NCBI GenBank assembly: GCA_965247375.1
Contig: CBDFHU010000017.1
Coordinates: 1 to 64,000, forward strand
DNA: 64,000 nucleotides
Reading direction: 5' to 3'
DNA from: Arsenicibacter sp965247375
GTDB lineage: Bacteria > Bacteroidota > Bacteroidia > Cytophagales > Spirosomataceae
Of the stretch, positions 33,795 through 43,700 are shown in pieces. Below the pieces are notes generated by a model. That model searched no databases and was not told the origin of the DNA. It was given only the letters and a program-made list of their open reading frames with translations. Each line of letters opens with the position of its first letter. Position 1 is the first letter of the stretch. The position numbers and the translations under genes are program-made.

Positions 33795-33827
33795 AGTGGT
33801 GGCACGACTCTAAGTCGTGCCACCACT
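33795..33827. repeat. Palindromic repeat (GTGGCACGACT type)
   Basis: Perfect 15-bp arms (33795-33809 and 33813-33827; AGTGGTGGCACGACT and its complement) around CTA. It lies after the broken surface-protein gene, before the convergent outer membrane channel gene. There is no T-run, so it is a repeat more than a terminator. Confidence 0.75.
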
Positions 33828-33837
33828 AAACCTGAAT

Positions 33838-33897
33838 CAGAACCACCAGTAACCCGGAACTATCAGTAACCCGGCAACCAACAGCAACCTGGAACCA
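33838..33897. repeat. Degenerate ~20-nt AC-rich tandem repeat, second copy
   Basis: Three to four units: AGAACCACCAGTAACCCG, GAACTATCAGTAACCCGG, CAACCAACAGCAACCTGG, ending against the stop of the channel gene at 33900. It is of the same type as 8088-8170. Confidence 0.6.
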
Positions 33898-33899
33898 AA

Positions 33900-35372
33900 C
33901 TAATTCCAGCCCCCGCCCAGCGACCGGTACAGGTCAATGAGAGAAGTGAACTGGTTGCGTTTGGTATTAATCAGGGCTAGCTGCGCTTCCAGTACGTTGC
34001 GCTGGGCCGTGATGACTTCCAGATAAGCGGCATAACCGCCCCTGAACAACTCGTTTGACACACCGACGGATTGTTTCAGTACATTGACTTCCTGGCTTTG
34101 CAGGCTGGCTACTTTCCGGTAATTCTCCAGCCCCTTCAGGCTGGTCGAAACTTCGCTGAAGCCGGTCAGAACCACTTTCTGGTAGCCATAAAAGGCCGCT
34201 TTGCTTTGTGCTTCCGAAATCAGCAGGTTTGATTTGAGCAGGCGGCGGTTAAAGACCGGCGCAGCCAGACCCCCCAGAATACCGGCAGCCAGCGAAGCGG
34301 GATTAAACAGCACCGATGCGCGGAAGGCGTTGAAACCGACATAAGGTGACAGCGTAAGTGACGGCAGAAACTGGGCCTGCGCTACGGCAATGTCAATATT
34401 GGCGGCTTCCATTTCCAGCTCGGCCTGTTTTATGTCAGGGCGGCGGCTCAGCATCTGCGAGGCGATACCGGCGCTGATCTGCGAGGGCAACCGCTGGTCC
34501 TGAATGAGCTGTTTACCACGCGGAATTGGTTGGGGATAACGGCCAAGCAACAGATTGAGCTGGTTTTCAATCCGGGTGATGTCCTGTTCTACCTGAAACT
34601 CCAGTGCCCGCGTGTTGAGGAGCTGGGCCGAAAACTGCTGTACGGCCAGTTCAGTAACCCGGCCTGCGTCTTTCTGCACATTGACGAGTTCAACGGCGCG
34701 TTCCTGTAACTGGATGTTTTCCTGAATAATATCCAGTTCGCTGTCATTAGCCAGTAATTCGTAATAGAGCCGGGCTATTTCGGCTACCAGGGCCGTGGTG
34801 ATCAGGTGTTTACTCTTCTCCGTGGCCAGTAGCCGGAGCTGTGCCGATTTACGCTGGTTCTGGAGTTTACCCCAGATATCGAGCTCCCACGAACTGCGAA
34901 GCCCAAGGAAATAGTCGGGCGTCGGATTCGGGATTACACGCGGGCCCGAAATGCGGTCCGAGAAATTCGTATCGTAGTTACCTACGCCGTTCAGTGTGTA
35001 TTTCCCGTACCGGTCGACACCGGCCGACACCACGGCATTAACCTGCGGGGCCAGCAAGCCTTTGGCGTATTCCACGTTGGCGCGGGCCACGGTGATACGC
35101 TGGATGGCTAGCTGAATGTCCGGATTTTTGGCCAGAGCCGTGTCAATCAGGCTGACAAGGTTCGCATCCTGAAAAAAGGTCCGCCAGCTCATGTCGGCTA
35201 CACTCGTGGTGTCCTGACTCTTGCTGAATGCTTTCGGCGTTGACAGTACAGGCATCGCCGGCGGTACGACGGCGTTCCGGCAACCGGTCAGGAGTGATCC
35301 GGTCAATAAAAGGCCGGCAATGATTGATTTTGTCTTCGGTGTATGAATTCGTTTAATGAACGGTTGTGCCAT
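33900..35372 (-). CDS. NodT-type outer membrane efflux lipoprotein of RND system
   Basis: A 490-residue outer membrane factor. I place the start at the ATG at 35372 (MAQPFIKRIHTPKTKS), overlapping the end of the pump gene by 20 bases. The lipobox LTGSLLTGC makes it a lipoprotein, typical of NodT/OprM-type channels. Two outer-membrane-efflux repeats follow (LALVAEIARLYYELLANDSE-like helix in the first, LLSRRPDIKQAELEMEAANI between them). The SRRPDIKQAE segment is a hallmark of this class. It should form the exit duct for the RND pump encoded upstream. Confidence 0.92.
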   Translation of the reverse strand: MAQPFIKRIHTPKTKSIIAGLLLTGSLLTGCRNAVVPPAMPVLSTPKAFSKSQDTTSVADMSWRTFFQDANLVSLIDTALAKNPDIQLAIQRITVARANVEYAKGLLAPQVNAVVSAGVDRYGKYTLNGVGNYDTNFSDRISGPRVIPNPTPDYFLGLRSSWELDIWGKLQNQRKSAQLRLLATEKSKHLITTALVAEIARLYYELLANDSELDIIQENIQLQERAVELVNVQKDAGRVTELAVQQFSAQLLNTRALEFQVEQDITRIENQLNLLLGRYPQPIPRGKQLIQDQRLPSQISAGIASQMLSRRPDIKQAELEMEAANIDIAVAQAQFLPSLTLSPYVGFNAFRASVLFNPASLAAGILGGLAAPVFNRRLLKSNLLISEAQSKAAFYGYQKVVLTGFSEVSTSLKGLENYRKVASLQSQEVNVLKQSVGVSNELFRGGYAAYLEVITAQRNVLEAQLALINTKRNQFTSLIDLYRSLGGGWN

Positions 35373-38300
35373 TAGCATGATGTTGAGTGTAAACAGGAGC
35401 CGTGTGCGGCTCATCGTCTTTCGGTGAGTTTGATTTGAATTTACCGGCAGCTTTGGCCATGATGACATACAGCCCCGGAATCAGGATGAGTCCGAAAATG
35501 GTGCCAATCAGCATGCCTCCGGCAGCGGCTGTCCCGATAGATCGGTTCCCCATCGCACCGGCACCCGAGGCAATACAGAGCGGAATCAGGCCCATGATAA
35601 AGGCAAAGGATGTCATCAGGATCGGGCGCAGACGTGCTACGGAGCCTTCAATGGCTGCTTTCACAATCGGAAGCCCCTCTTTGTGGCGCTGGTTGGCAAA
35701 TTCAACGATCAGGATCGCGTTTTTACCCAGCAGACCAATCAGCATGACCAGCGATACCTGGGCGTAGATGTTGTTTTGCAGACCGGCCAGCTGCAGGCAG
35801 AGGAACGAACCGAAAATCCCCGCCGGCAGCGACAGGATAACGGCCAGCGGCAGGAACACACTTTCGTATTGCGCTACGAGGAGCAGGTACACGAAAATCA
35901 GACAGATAATAAAGATGTAAATCGCCTGATCGCCCGACAGCACTTCTTCGCGCGTCATGCCCGACCAGTCGAAGGTATAGCCTCGCGGCAGTCCTTTAGC
36001 CACCTCCTGAATCGCCTTAATAGCGTCACCGCTACTGTATCCGTCTGCCGATTCTCCGTTGATCATGGCCGAGGTAAACATGTTGTAGCGGGTCAGCTGC
36101 TCAGGACCGTAGACACGTTTGAGGGTAACAAAGTTTGAATACGGAACCATCTCGCCCTTGTTGTTTTTCACCCGCATGTTCAGCACATCCTCCGGTTTAG
36201 AGCGGAAACGCGGATCGGCCTGCACCATCACTTTATACATCTGGTTGAACCGGATAAAGTTCGAGGCGTAGTAACTACCCATCAGCGTTTGCAGGGTACT
36301 CATGGCGTTGTCAATCGAAATGCCTTTCTGAGCCGCTTTCTCCTGATCAACCTCAAGCAGGTACTGCGGGAAACTCGGGTCAAAGCTGGTGAAGGCATTG
36401 CTGATTTCCGGCCGTGCTTTCAGTTTAGCGATAAACTGTTCGGCTACTTCTTTGGTCTTCTGAAGGTTACCGGAGCCGGTGCGGTCCATCAGCCGGATTT
36501 CGAAACCGCTGGAGTTACCGAAACCCGGAACGGTCGGCGGCGAGAAAAACTGGATGCTGGCGTCAGTGATGGTTTTGGTTTTGTCGGCCAGCTGGGTAAT
36601 TACATCGTCAACGGTCTCGGTGCGCTCATCCCAGTGTTTGAGGTTAATCATACCCATGCCGTACGAAGCACCGGCCCCGTCGGTCATCAGGCTAAGCCCC
36701 GCCAGCGTTGAAATATTTTCTACCGATTCGAGACCGGAGGCCGCCTTTTCGATCTGGTCCATCACCTTTTCCGTCCGTTCAACTGTCGCGCCGACCGGCG
36801 TTGTTACGTTCACATAAATCATGCCCTGATCTTCGGTCGGGATAAAGCCGGCAGGCAGAATCGTGTTGATGCCCCAGGTACCGGCAATGAACGCCAGCAG
36901 CACAAGCCACGTCACGACGCTGCGATTGACAAACGGCTTCAGCCAGCCTTTGTAGCGGTCGGATAAAGCATCGTAGCGGCGGTTGAAGCCGGCGAAGAAC
37001 CGGCCCATCAGCCCTTTACTTTCTCCGTGATTGGCTTTCAGCATAATTGCGCACAGGGCAGGAGTCAGGGTTACGGCGTTGATACCCGAGATTACGATGG
37101 AAATGGCGAGCGTTAGCGAAAACTGTCGGTAGAAAATCCCGACCGGTCCTGACAGGAACGCGACCGGAATAAATACCGCTGACATTACCAGGGTGATGGC
37201 GACAATCGCCCCGCTGATTTCGCCCATCGCCGCAAAAGTGGCGGCACGCGGCGACAGGTGTGTCTCCGCCATTTTCGCATGCACGGCTTCCACAACCACA
37301 ATCGCGTTATCGACCACAATACCGATGGCCAGTACCAGCGCGAACAGGGTCAGAAGGTTGATGGAGAAGCCAATAGCGCTCATAAATGCAAACGTACCGA
37401 CAAGGGCAACCGGCACGGCCAGGGCGCAGATCAGGGTTGACCGCCAGTCCTGAATGAAGAGGAATACGACGATAAAAACCAGAATAAACGCCTCAAAAAG
37501 CGTCCGGATTACTTCATGGATCGAGGCGTCGAGGAAGCGTGATACGTCGTAGGCGAAATTGTATTCCATACCCGGCGGGAAGTTGGTTTCCTTCAGTTCC
37601 GCCATGCGTTGTTTTACGCTGTTGATGACATCCTGTGCGTTTGACCCCGGACGCTGTTTGAGCATGATCGCGGCCGACGGGCGACCATCGGTCTTGGAGA
37701 GTACACTGTAATCGAGTGAGCCGAATTCCACTTCAGCCACATCTTTCAGGCGAAGCGTTGACCCGTCATCGTTGGTGCGGATAACCAGATTCCGGTACTG
37801 ATCCGGCTCGTTAAACTTCCCCGAGTAGCGGAGCACATATTGCAGAACCTGCGGGTTTCGGTCGGCACTTTCACCGGCTTTCCCGGGGGCTGCTTCCACG
37901 TTCTGGGCACGGATTGCGCTAATTACCTCATCGGGAGAAAGCTCATATACCGCCAGCCGGTCGGGGTTCAGCCATACCCGCATCGAGTATTCGCGGGCCC
38001 CGAGAATGTCCACAAAACCAACCCCGTCAATCCGCTTTAATTCGGACAGGATGTTGATGTCGGCAAAGTTATAAATGAATTTTTCGTCAACATTCGGGTC
38101 GTTGCTGACCAGGTTCAGGTACAGCAGCATACTGTTGATTTCCTTTTCGGTCGTCACACCGGCTTTGATTACTTCTTCCGGCAGTTCGTCAAGCACGGTG
38201 GTTACGCGGTTCTGCACGTTGACGGCGGCAAGGTCGGGGTCGGTGCCGACTTTGAAAAAAACCTGAATCAGCGTGGTTCCGTCGTTGCCGGAAATGGCGG

Positions 38301-38535
38301 TCATGTAGGTCATGTTCGGCACCCCGTTGATCGCCCGTTCGAGGGGCATAGCCACGGCTTTGGTGGCGACTTCGGCATTGGCACCGGTGTACATGGCCGT
38401 TACAGTAACCGACGGCGGAACAATATCAGGAAACTGGGTAACGGGCAACGATAACAAGGCCAGTACGCCCAGCAGCATAATCAGGATGGAGATTACGGCC
38501 GAGAGTAAGGGTCTTTTAATGAATATATTAAACAT
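35353..38535 (-). CDS. RND efflux pump, HAE1 (AcrB/MexB-like) family
   Basis: A 1060-residue inner-membrane proton-driven pump with twelve helices and two large periplasmic loops. The start MFNIFIKRPLLSAVISI is the standard HAE1 opening, so I take the ATG at 38535. Landmarks include NVQNRVTTVLDELPEEV, GSNAQDVINSVKQRM, and the helix-4 relay GIVVDNAIVVVEAV, where the pair is Asp409-Asn410 in place of the Asp-Asp of AcrB. LIGLLGKNAILIVEFANQ and the TM11-12 region follow. It lies between the adaptor and channel genes of a complete tripartite system, probably a multidrug exporter. A hairpin separates it from the adaptor. Confidence 0.95.
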   Translation of the reverse strand: MFNIFIKRPLLSAVISILIMLLGVLALLSLPVTQFPDIVPPSVTVTAMYTGANAEVATKAVAMPLERAINGVPNMTYMTAISGNDGTTLIQVFFKVGTDPDLAAVNVQNRVTTVLDELPEEVIKAGVTTEKEINSMLLYLNLVSNDPNVDEKFIYNFADINILSELKRIDGVGFVDILGAREYSMRVWLNPDRLAVYELSPDEVISAIRAQNVEAAPGKAGESADRNPQVLQYVLRYSGKFNEPDQYRNLVIRTNDDGSTLRLKDVAEVEFGSLDYSVLSKTDGRPSAAIMLKQRPGSNAQDVINSVKQRMAELKETNFPPGMEYNFAYDVSRFLDASIHEVIRTLFEAFILVFIVVFLFIQDWRSTLICALAVPVALVGTFAFMSAIGFSINLLTLFALVLAIGIVVDNAIVVVEAVHAKMAETHLSPRAATFAAMGEISGAIVAITLVMSAVFIPVAFLSGPVGIFYRQFSLTLAISIVISGINAVTLTPALCAIMLKANHGESKGLMGRFFAGFNRRYDALSDRYKGWLKPFVNRSVVTWLVLLAFIAGTWGINTILPAGFIPTEDQGMIYVNVTTPVGATVERTEKVMDQIEKAASGLESVENISTLAGLSLMTDGAGASYGMGMINLKHWDERTETVDDVITQLADKTKTITDASIQFFSPPTVPGFGNSSGFEIRLMDRTGSGNLQKTKEVAEQFIAKLKARPEISNAFTSFDPSFPQYLLEVDQEKAAQKGISIDNAMSTLQTLMGSYYASNFIRFNQMYKVMVQADPRFRSKPEDVLNMRVKNNKGEMVPYSNFVTLKRVYGPEQLTRYNMFTSAMINGESADGYSSGDAIKAIQEVAKGLPRGYTFDWSGMTREEVLSGDQAIYIFIICLIFVYLLLVAQYESVFLPLAVILSLPAGIFGSFLCLQLAGLQNNIYAQVSLVMLIGLLGKNAILIVEFANQRHKEGLPIVKAAIEGSVARLRPILMTSFAFIMGLIPLCIASGAGAMGNRSIGTAAAGGMLIGTIFGLILIPGLYVIMAKAAGKFKSNSPKDDEPHTAPVYTQHHANGTTVH

Positions 38536-38623
38536 AAAGATCTCATCTGGTTTGAAACGGAACATGTATGGTTTCCCCTACCCATTGTGGTGCGTGGGAC
38601 GGTGAAACCATAAACAGGGGGAA

Positions 38624-38651
38624 CTGTTCAGGGTAGAGCAACCCTGAACAG
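38624..38651. repeat. Hairpin between adaptor and RND pump genes
   Basis: Perfect 11-bp arms CTGTTCAGGGT (38624-38634) and ACCCTGAACAG (38641-38651) around AGAGCA. On the minus-strand transcript it sits just after the adaptor stop and about 90 bases before the pump start, where it could stabilise upstream mRNA or partly terminate. It may also be a dispersed repeat. Confidence 0.7.
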
Positions 38652-38659
38652 AAAAGGCA

Positions 38660-39838
38660 TTATTGTACCGTCAGCTTTTCATCGGCCTGGCTGCGGATCA
38701 TGTCCGAAGCGTTCGGCGTAACAGCCATCATGCTGTCGGGAGGCAGCAGGCGGGGCGTAATCTGCATGCCGTCGCGGATGCTCTGAATGCCTTCATAGAC
38801 AATCCGGTCGCCGGGAGCCAGGCCCGATTGAACCAGATAGTAATGTGACAGCCGGCTTTTCGGCACGAAGCTCCGCATTTTTACCTTATTCGTTTTATCA
38901 ACGACGAATACGTAGTTCTTATCCTGAATCTCAAAAACGGCTTTCTGAGGCACCAGGATGGCATTATCGACCTCGTTGGCAAGGCGGATTTTGCCGGTTG
39001 CTCCGTGTTTCAGCAGCTTTTCGGGGTTATCAAAGCGGGCACGGAAAGCAATGGTCCCCGAATTGCCTTCGAAAATGCTTTCCATGGTTTCAATCCGTCC
39101 CTTGTGGCCATACCGCGAGTCATCGGCCAGTACGAGTTCGACCAGCTGACCCTCGCCGTGTGGTTTGTTCTTGTTCTTGCGGATGTATTCGAGATATTCT
39201 TTTTCAGAGACATTGAAGTAGGCGTACACCTCGCGGATGTCGGAGACGGTGGTCAGCAGGGCCCCTTCTTCGATCAGACTACCCATTTTTGACGGAATCC
39301 GGTTAATAATGCCGTCAAACGGTGCGCGGATACTGGCCTGTGACAACCGCAGTGCGGCATTTTCCTTCGCCGATTGTGCTTCTTCGATGGCGGCCTTTCC
39401 GGATTCCAGTTTTGATTTGGCCAGTTCTAGCTCAGAGGGCGACACTACTTTCTTGTCGACCAGAAGTTTGACGCGGCCCAGTTCAACTTCTGCGGCCTTA
39501 GCAGCAGCTTCCGCGCTTTTCAGGGCCGCTTCGGCTCTGGCCAGTTCGGTTTTATATTCGGCAGGGTTGATCTGAAACAGAAGCTGACCTTTGCGGACGG
39601 GCATACCTTCGTCCACAAATATTTTATCAAGAAAGCCCGACACCCGCGCTCTGATTTCGACATTGCGGGTAGCTTCAATATTCCCGACGTATTCGCGGTG
39701 TAAGGTGGTAGACTGTTCAGCTAACTGAACCACCGGCAATACCTGTTCGGTAGTGGCTTCGGTTTTTTTCTCTTCAGATGTACAGGCAGAAAAGAAGGCT
39801 GCGAGTACGATTGAGGTTGTAACGACGTGTATTTTCAT
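38660..39838 (-). CDS. RND efflux periplasmic adaptor lipoprotein (AcrA/MexA-like)
   Basis: A 392-residue membrane-fusion protein anchored as a lipoprotein (MKIHVVTTSIVLAAFFSAC lipobox). Domains in order: lipoyl half (REYVGNIEATRNVEIRARVS), helical hairpin about 95-165 (alanine-rich, AEAALKSAEAAAKAAEVELG), second lipoyl half with SIRAPFDGIINRI, a beta-barrel, and a membrane-proximal domain ending near 370. FLDKIFVDEGMPVRKGQLLF is typical of the AcrA class. It is first in the adaptor-pump-channel order on the minus strand. Confidence 0.93.
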   Translation of the reverse strand: MKIHVVTTSIVLAAFFSACTSEEKKTEATTEQVLPVVQLAEQSTTLHREYVGNIEATRNVEIRARVSGFLDKIFVDEGMPVRKGQLLFQINPAEYKTELARAEAALKSAEAAAKAAEVELGRVKLLVDKKVVSPSELELAKSKLESGKAAIEEAQSAKENAALRLSQASIRAPFDGIINRIPSKMGSLIEEGALLTTVSDIREVYAYFNVSEKEYLEYIRKNKNKPHGEGQLVELVLADDSRYGHKGRIETMESIFEGNSGTIAFRARFDNPEKLLKHGATGKIRLANEVDNAILVPQKAVFEIQDKNYVFVVDKTNKVKMRSFVPKSRLSHYYLVQSGLAPGDRIVYEGIQSIRDGMQITPRLLPPDSMMAVTPNASDMIRSQADEKLTVQ

Positions 39839-40102
39839 AACTCTGGTTATAGATTCGACTAACTGATTCGGGCAGGCATGCCAGGGCGTATCCGGTCAAT
39901 GCATGTGCATGACCTGCCTGGTGCCTTGCGTCGGAGGGCGGCGGATAAAGCATAAGCCAAAGCAATGCTTTCCGGCAACGCTGGCCGACGCATAGCATAC
40001 TGAATGCTGATAAGACCGAAAGGTGCTGATAACCGTTTGCGACGGTGGCTGTCAAAAGCCACAGGCATAGTATTCTGCCAATCCGGAGGATTGGTTACGG
40101 TA

Positions 40103-40516
40103 TCATGCGTTCAGGCAAAAAGGCCTGGGCGGCAACGGGATAATGTCCCGTGCACGGGTCAAAACCCGGGGTGGTGGTAGTTGTACAAATCTATGCGTTG
40201 GGAGCTGCCTGATTGTGGGGCAGAACACAACACCAAGGACAGGATAGAAGAAAAAGTCCTGTTCCAGTTGGGTTACATCGTAATCATCTTCGGTGTCGTC
40301 GTGCTCGGGAAAGGCATCGGTAAATCCCAGCCATTCTTCGAGTACCAGTTCACCTAAACTCTCTATTTCATTAACGGACAAGTCTTCCCGTAACACACCC
40401 GTTGTACCTTTAGGTGCGTTATAATCCGGCGCGTCGATGCTGACATTGATGAAATGAATCGCCATCAGGAAGCATATGATTTGCCGGATGAAAAAGGGTT
40501 TTAACTGACTTTTCAT
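40103..40516 (-). CDS. Small conserved acidic protein upstream of the RND operon
   Basis: A 137-residue protein I cannot assign to a named family. One N-terminal hydrophobic segment (IICFLMAIHFINVSI) could be a signal or anchor. A strongly acidic middle (VNEIESLGELVLEEWLGF, then PEHDDTEDDYD) is followed by a hydrophobic patch and a proline-rich, basic C-terminus. From memory, similar NEIES...LVLE...PEHDD proteins sit beside metal or multidrug efflux genes in Bacteroidota. The acidic cluster could bind metal or a basic partner. It is encoded 264 bases upstream of the adaptor in the same direction. Confidence 0.65.
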   Translation of the reverse strand: MKSQLKPFFIRQIICFLMAIHFINVSIDAPDYNAPKGTTGVLREDLSVNEIESLGELVLEEWLGFTDAFPEHDDTEDDYDVTQLEQDFFFYPVLGVVFCPTIRQLPTHRFVQLPPPRVLTRARDIIPLPPRPFCLNA

Positions 40517-40797
40517 AGGAGCTCTCTAACAAATATAATGGTAGTTCTCTATGAAATGTTCAAAAAACGGCCAAAAAAGCGTATTTCACCAAATTATCGT
40601 GCTTTTTCTGGATAAGGTTCAATTTTTAATTTATTTTTAATTTGATGATATATAATTAAAAGTAAAAAAATCTTAAGGCTAATACGTGCGTTCAAAAAAC
40701 AGGTTACAAGTACTGTAGAAAATCTCATACCTGGAACAGCGTCCGGTTTTTTGAAATTCGTATCTTACCGGTAAAAACAGTAAAATATAGTAGTAAA
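40517..40797. other. A+T-rich divergent promoter region
   Basis: 281 bases between divergent genes, strikingly rich in A/T around 40620-40680 (runs such as TTTTTAATTTATTTTTAATT). It should hold promoters for the small acidic protein and the metalloprotease-type gene. I could not pick a convincing -33/-7 pair. Confidence 0.45.
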
Positions 40798-43700
40798 ATG
40801 CCATTTACCCCGCCGTTTATTTATCCTGTAACGCGCACCCGCTTGTGTCTTCTTCAACTGGTCATGCTGTTGTGTACCCTGTCGTCTCTTGCACAACAGC
40901 CTTATTTAACGGACACATTACCCTGTAGTACCAACATGTTAACAAGAGAGGAACAGGCTGTTTTAGAAAAACAACTGGATATTGCCTACCGGTTTAAAAA
41001 GGCCTCGGGAGGTGCTGCGGATGCCATTACTTACATTCCGATCCGGCCGCATATTGTCAGAAAGAGCGACGGAACAGGTTTGTTTACCGTTGGCCGGTTG
41101 AATCAGGTACTGGCGCTGGCCCAAAAATATTTTATAAACCGCTATGGAGGCGGGTTTCAGTTTTATTTCTGCGGAACATCGCCGGACTATATCGATGAAG
41201 ACTTGTTTTACAAGGCCTTTCCGGATCAGGAGTACCCTTGTGCACCGAGGGATGCGATAAATGCGCTCAATATGTACTTTTTGAATGAGTTTGAACTGCC
41301 GTTTCAAAGATCTTATTCTTATTTCCCGCAGAATACGCTGAAATCTACGCGTTCCTTTATTCAGGCCAATAATTTTTCTGATGATAAGGGTCTCGGAGAA
41401 TTGATTATCCCTCATGAATTAGGTCATACGTTTAATTTATATCATACGTTTCAGGGTAGTCTGGGAGCGAATCCGGAGTTGGTAACAAGGGGTAGCGACG
41501 CAAATTGTTCAACAGCCGGTGACCTGCTGTGTGATACACCGGCCGACCCTTACGGAAAGCAGAATACAAATGTGATTCGTGTAGACGGATGTCCGGTTTA
41601 TGTAGGAACTGCTACTGATCCTCAGGGGCTAACCTATACGCCTTCCCTGAATAATCTGATGGGATATTACATAAGCTGTAAGCAATATGAATTCACAGAC
41701 GGGCAATATGACCGCATGCAGGCAGGACTGGCTTTGAGGCAAACACACACCTACTATTCACTGAATTGTCCGCCAACAACGGTACATGCACCGACAAACC
41801 TGCGGGCAGAAACAGGCATCGGAATCCGGCTGACATGGACCGATAACGGCAATAATGAAACAGGTTACTTTATTGAGCGCTCCGCCAGCCGTAACGGGCG
41901 GTTTATTCCCGTAGGCGGGGTCGGGCCGGATCATATCAGTTTCACCGATACCGACGTTAAATCCGACTCAACGTATTTCTACAGGATTCGCCCTTCGAAC
42001 AGCACACTCGGCTCATTGAGTGCCACGGTACAGGTAAAAGCTGCCGGTATTCCGGCTTGCATTCCTTTACATCGGTTGGGTTGTCAGCAGGGAGATGGCT
42101 TACAGGGCGTAAAGGTAAACGGGTATGTGCTCAGTAATAGATCAGGGTGTTCAATAACAGGGTATGATGCGTTTGCCGGTAAAGGAGCGCAGGTTACGCC
42201 GGGGCAAACTCTGCGGCTGGATATATCATTGCTACAGTCAGTGGCTGAAGAACAGGTGACTATATGGCTGGATTCGGATCGGGACGGACTGTTTGAGGCC
42301 GAAGAGGTGATGCTTAAAACAGTGGCTAAGGGAGGTATAAAACAGGAGTTTGTCGTACCGGCAAACATGGATTACGGACGGCTTGCCATGCGTGTACTGG
42401 TTACGCCGTCTGCCAGTAGTACAGCCGCATGCGATACCTATGCCTACGGAGAAACGGAAGATTATTGGCTGGAGGTTATTGAATCAGCCTGTAGTAGACC
42501 CGTTACTGTTACTGCCAGTGCGGGAGATAACCCGAACCGCATAACCATTAACTGGACCGCTGCCGGACCTGACCATCAATATGAGTTTCGGTGGAAATCA
42601 GTAGAAGACTCCTCATGGATGGTGGTGACCGGATTAACCGGTTTATCCTACGTTACAGACTTACGGACCGGCAACTATCAGTACCAGATAAAAACAGTTT
42701 GCCCGGCGGGAGCATCTGTATTTTCAGGCGGAGACATTACTGTCGGATGTTCGCCGCCCGCGCATCCGGAGGCGATGGCGGTTAGCAAAACATCTGCCCT
42801 GTTATTCTGGCAAGATACCGGACCTGGCGAAATACAATGGCGGGATGTGCAGGGGGCGTGGAGTAAGCCCATTGCCGTGTCATCCCCTCCGTTTACGTTG
42901 ACAGGTTTGCAGGAGGGACGTCTTTACCAATGGCAGATTAAATCCGTATGTAACCCATCTTTTTTTGCAGAAAGCACATTTACAACCCAGGGGATATGTG
43001 TTCCGGCAGGCCGTGGATGTCCGTCCTCAACGGAGATTCGGTATATACTCGTTAATGACATGCTGTTAGATGCGTCCGGCTGTACAACGAATGGATATGT
43101 ATCGTTTGCCGATAAAACCTTTCCTGTTGAAAAGGGGAAAGAATATATGCTTACTGTGGGCGTTAATTACTATCCGGGTTTTGTCATCTGGCTGGACTGG
43201 AATCAAAACGGCGTTTTTGAGCCGGGGGAAATTATATATAATTACAGAGCAAATAGCTCCGGTGAAGTTCCGCTGAGACTCAGATTACCCATGAAAAATA
43301 CGCTGAAATCCGGCCTTTTACGCATGAGAATCCGGCTGATGGAAGATTCCTTTTTTACTACTGATCCGTGTGCTGACAACCCGGGCGGAGAAACCAGAGA
43401 TTATGCCATGCTGGTTGTGGATAAACCTGATATCATCATTAATTCGTATACCGCATCGGTATGTGCGGACAGCCATTCAACGTCTCATTCTGGTCTTCAT
43501 CGGCCCCGGTATCCGGAAGCTCCTACAGGCTGCAACTGTCTGATCAGGATGGCGTGTTCGGAGAAAACCCTGTACAAATCGGTACGGTGACATCTTTTTA
43601 TTCACCTGCGCAAGGTGTAGGTGCTACCATTCCTGTTGATACAAAAGCCGGTACAGGCTACCGGATCAGAATCGTATCGACTAATCCGGTCGTTACCGGT

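Noticed and set aside
39774..40068. Minus-strand frames between the adaptor and the small acidic protein
   Set aside because: Overlap the adaptor start, lack conserved features; the region reads as leader DNA with small hairpins.
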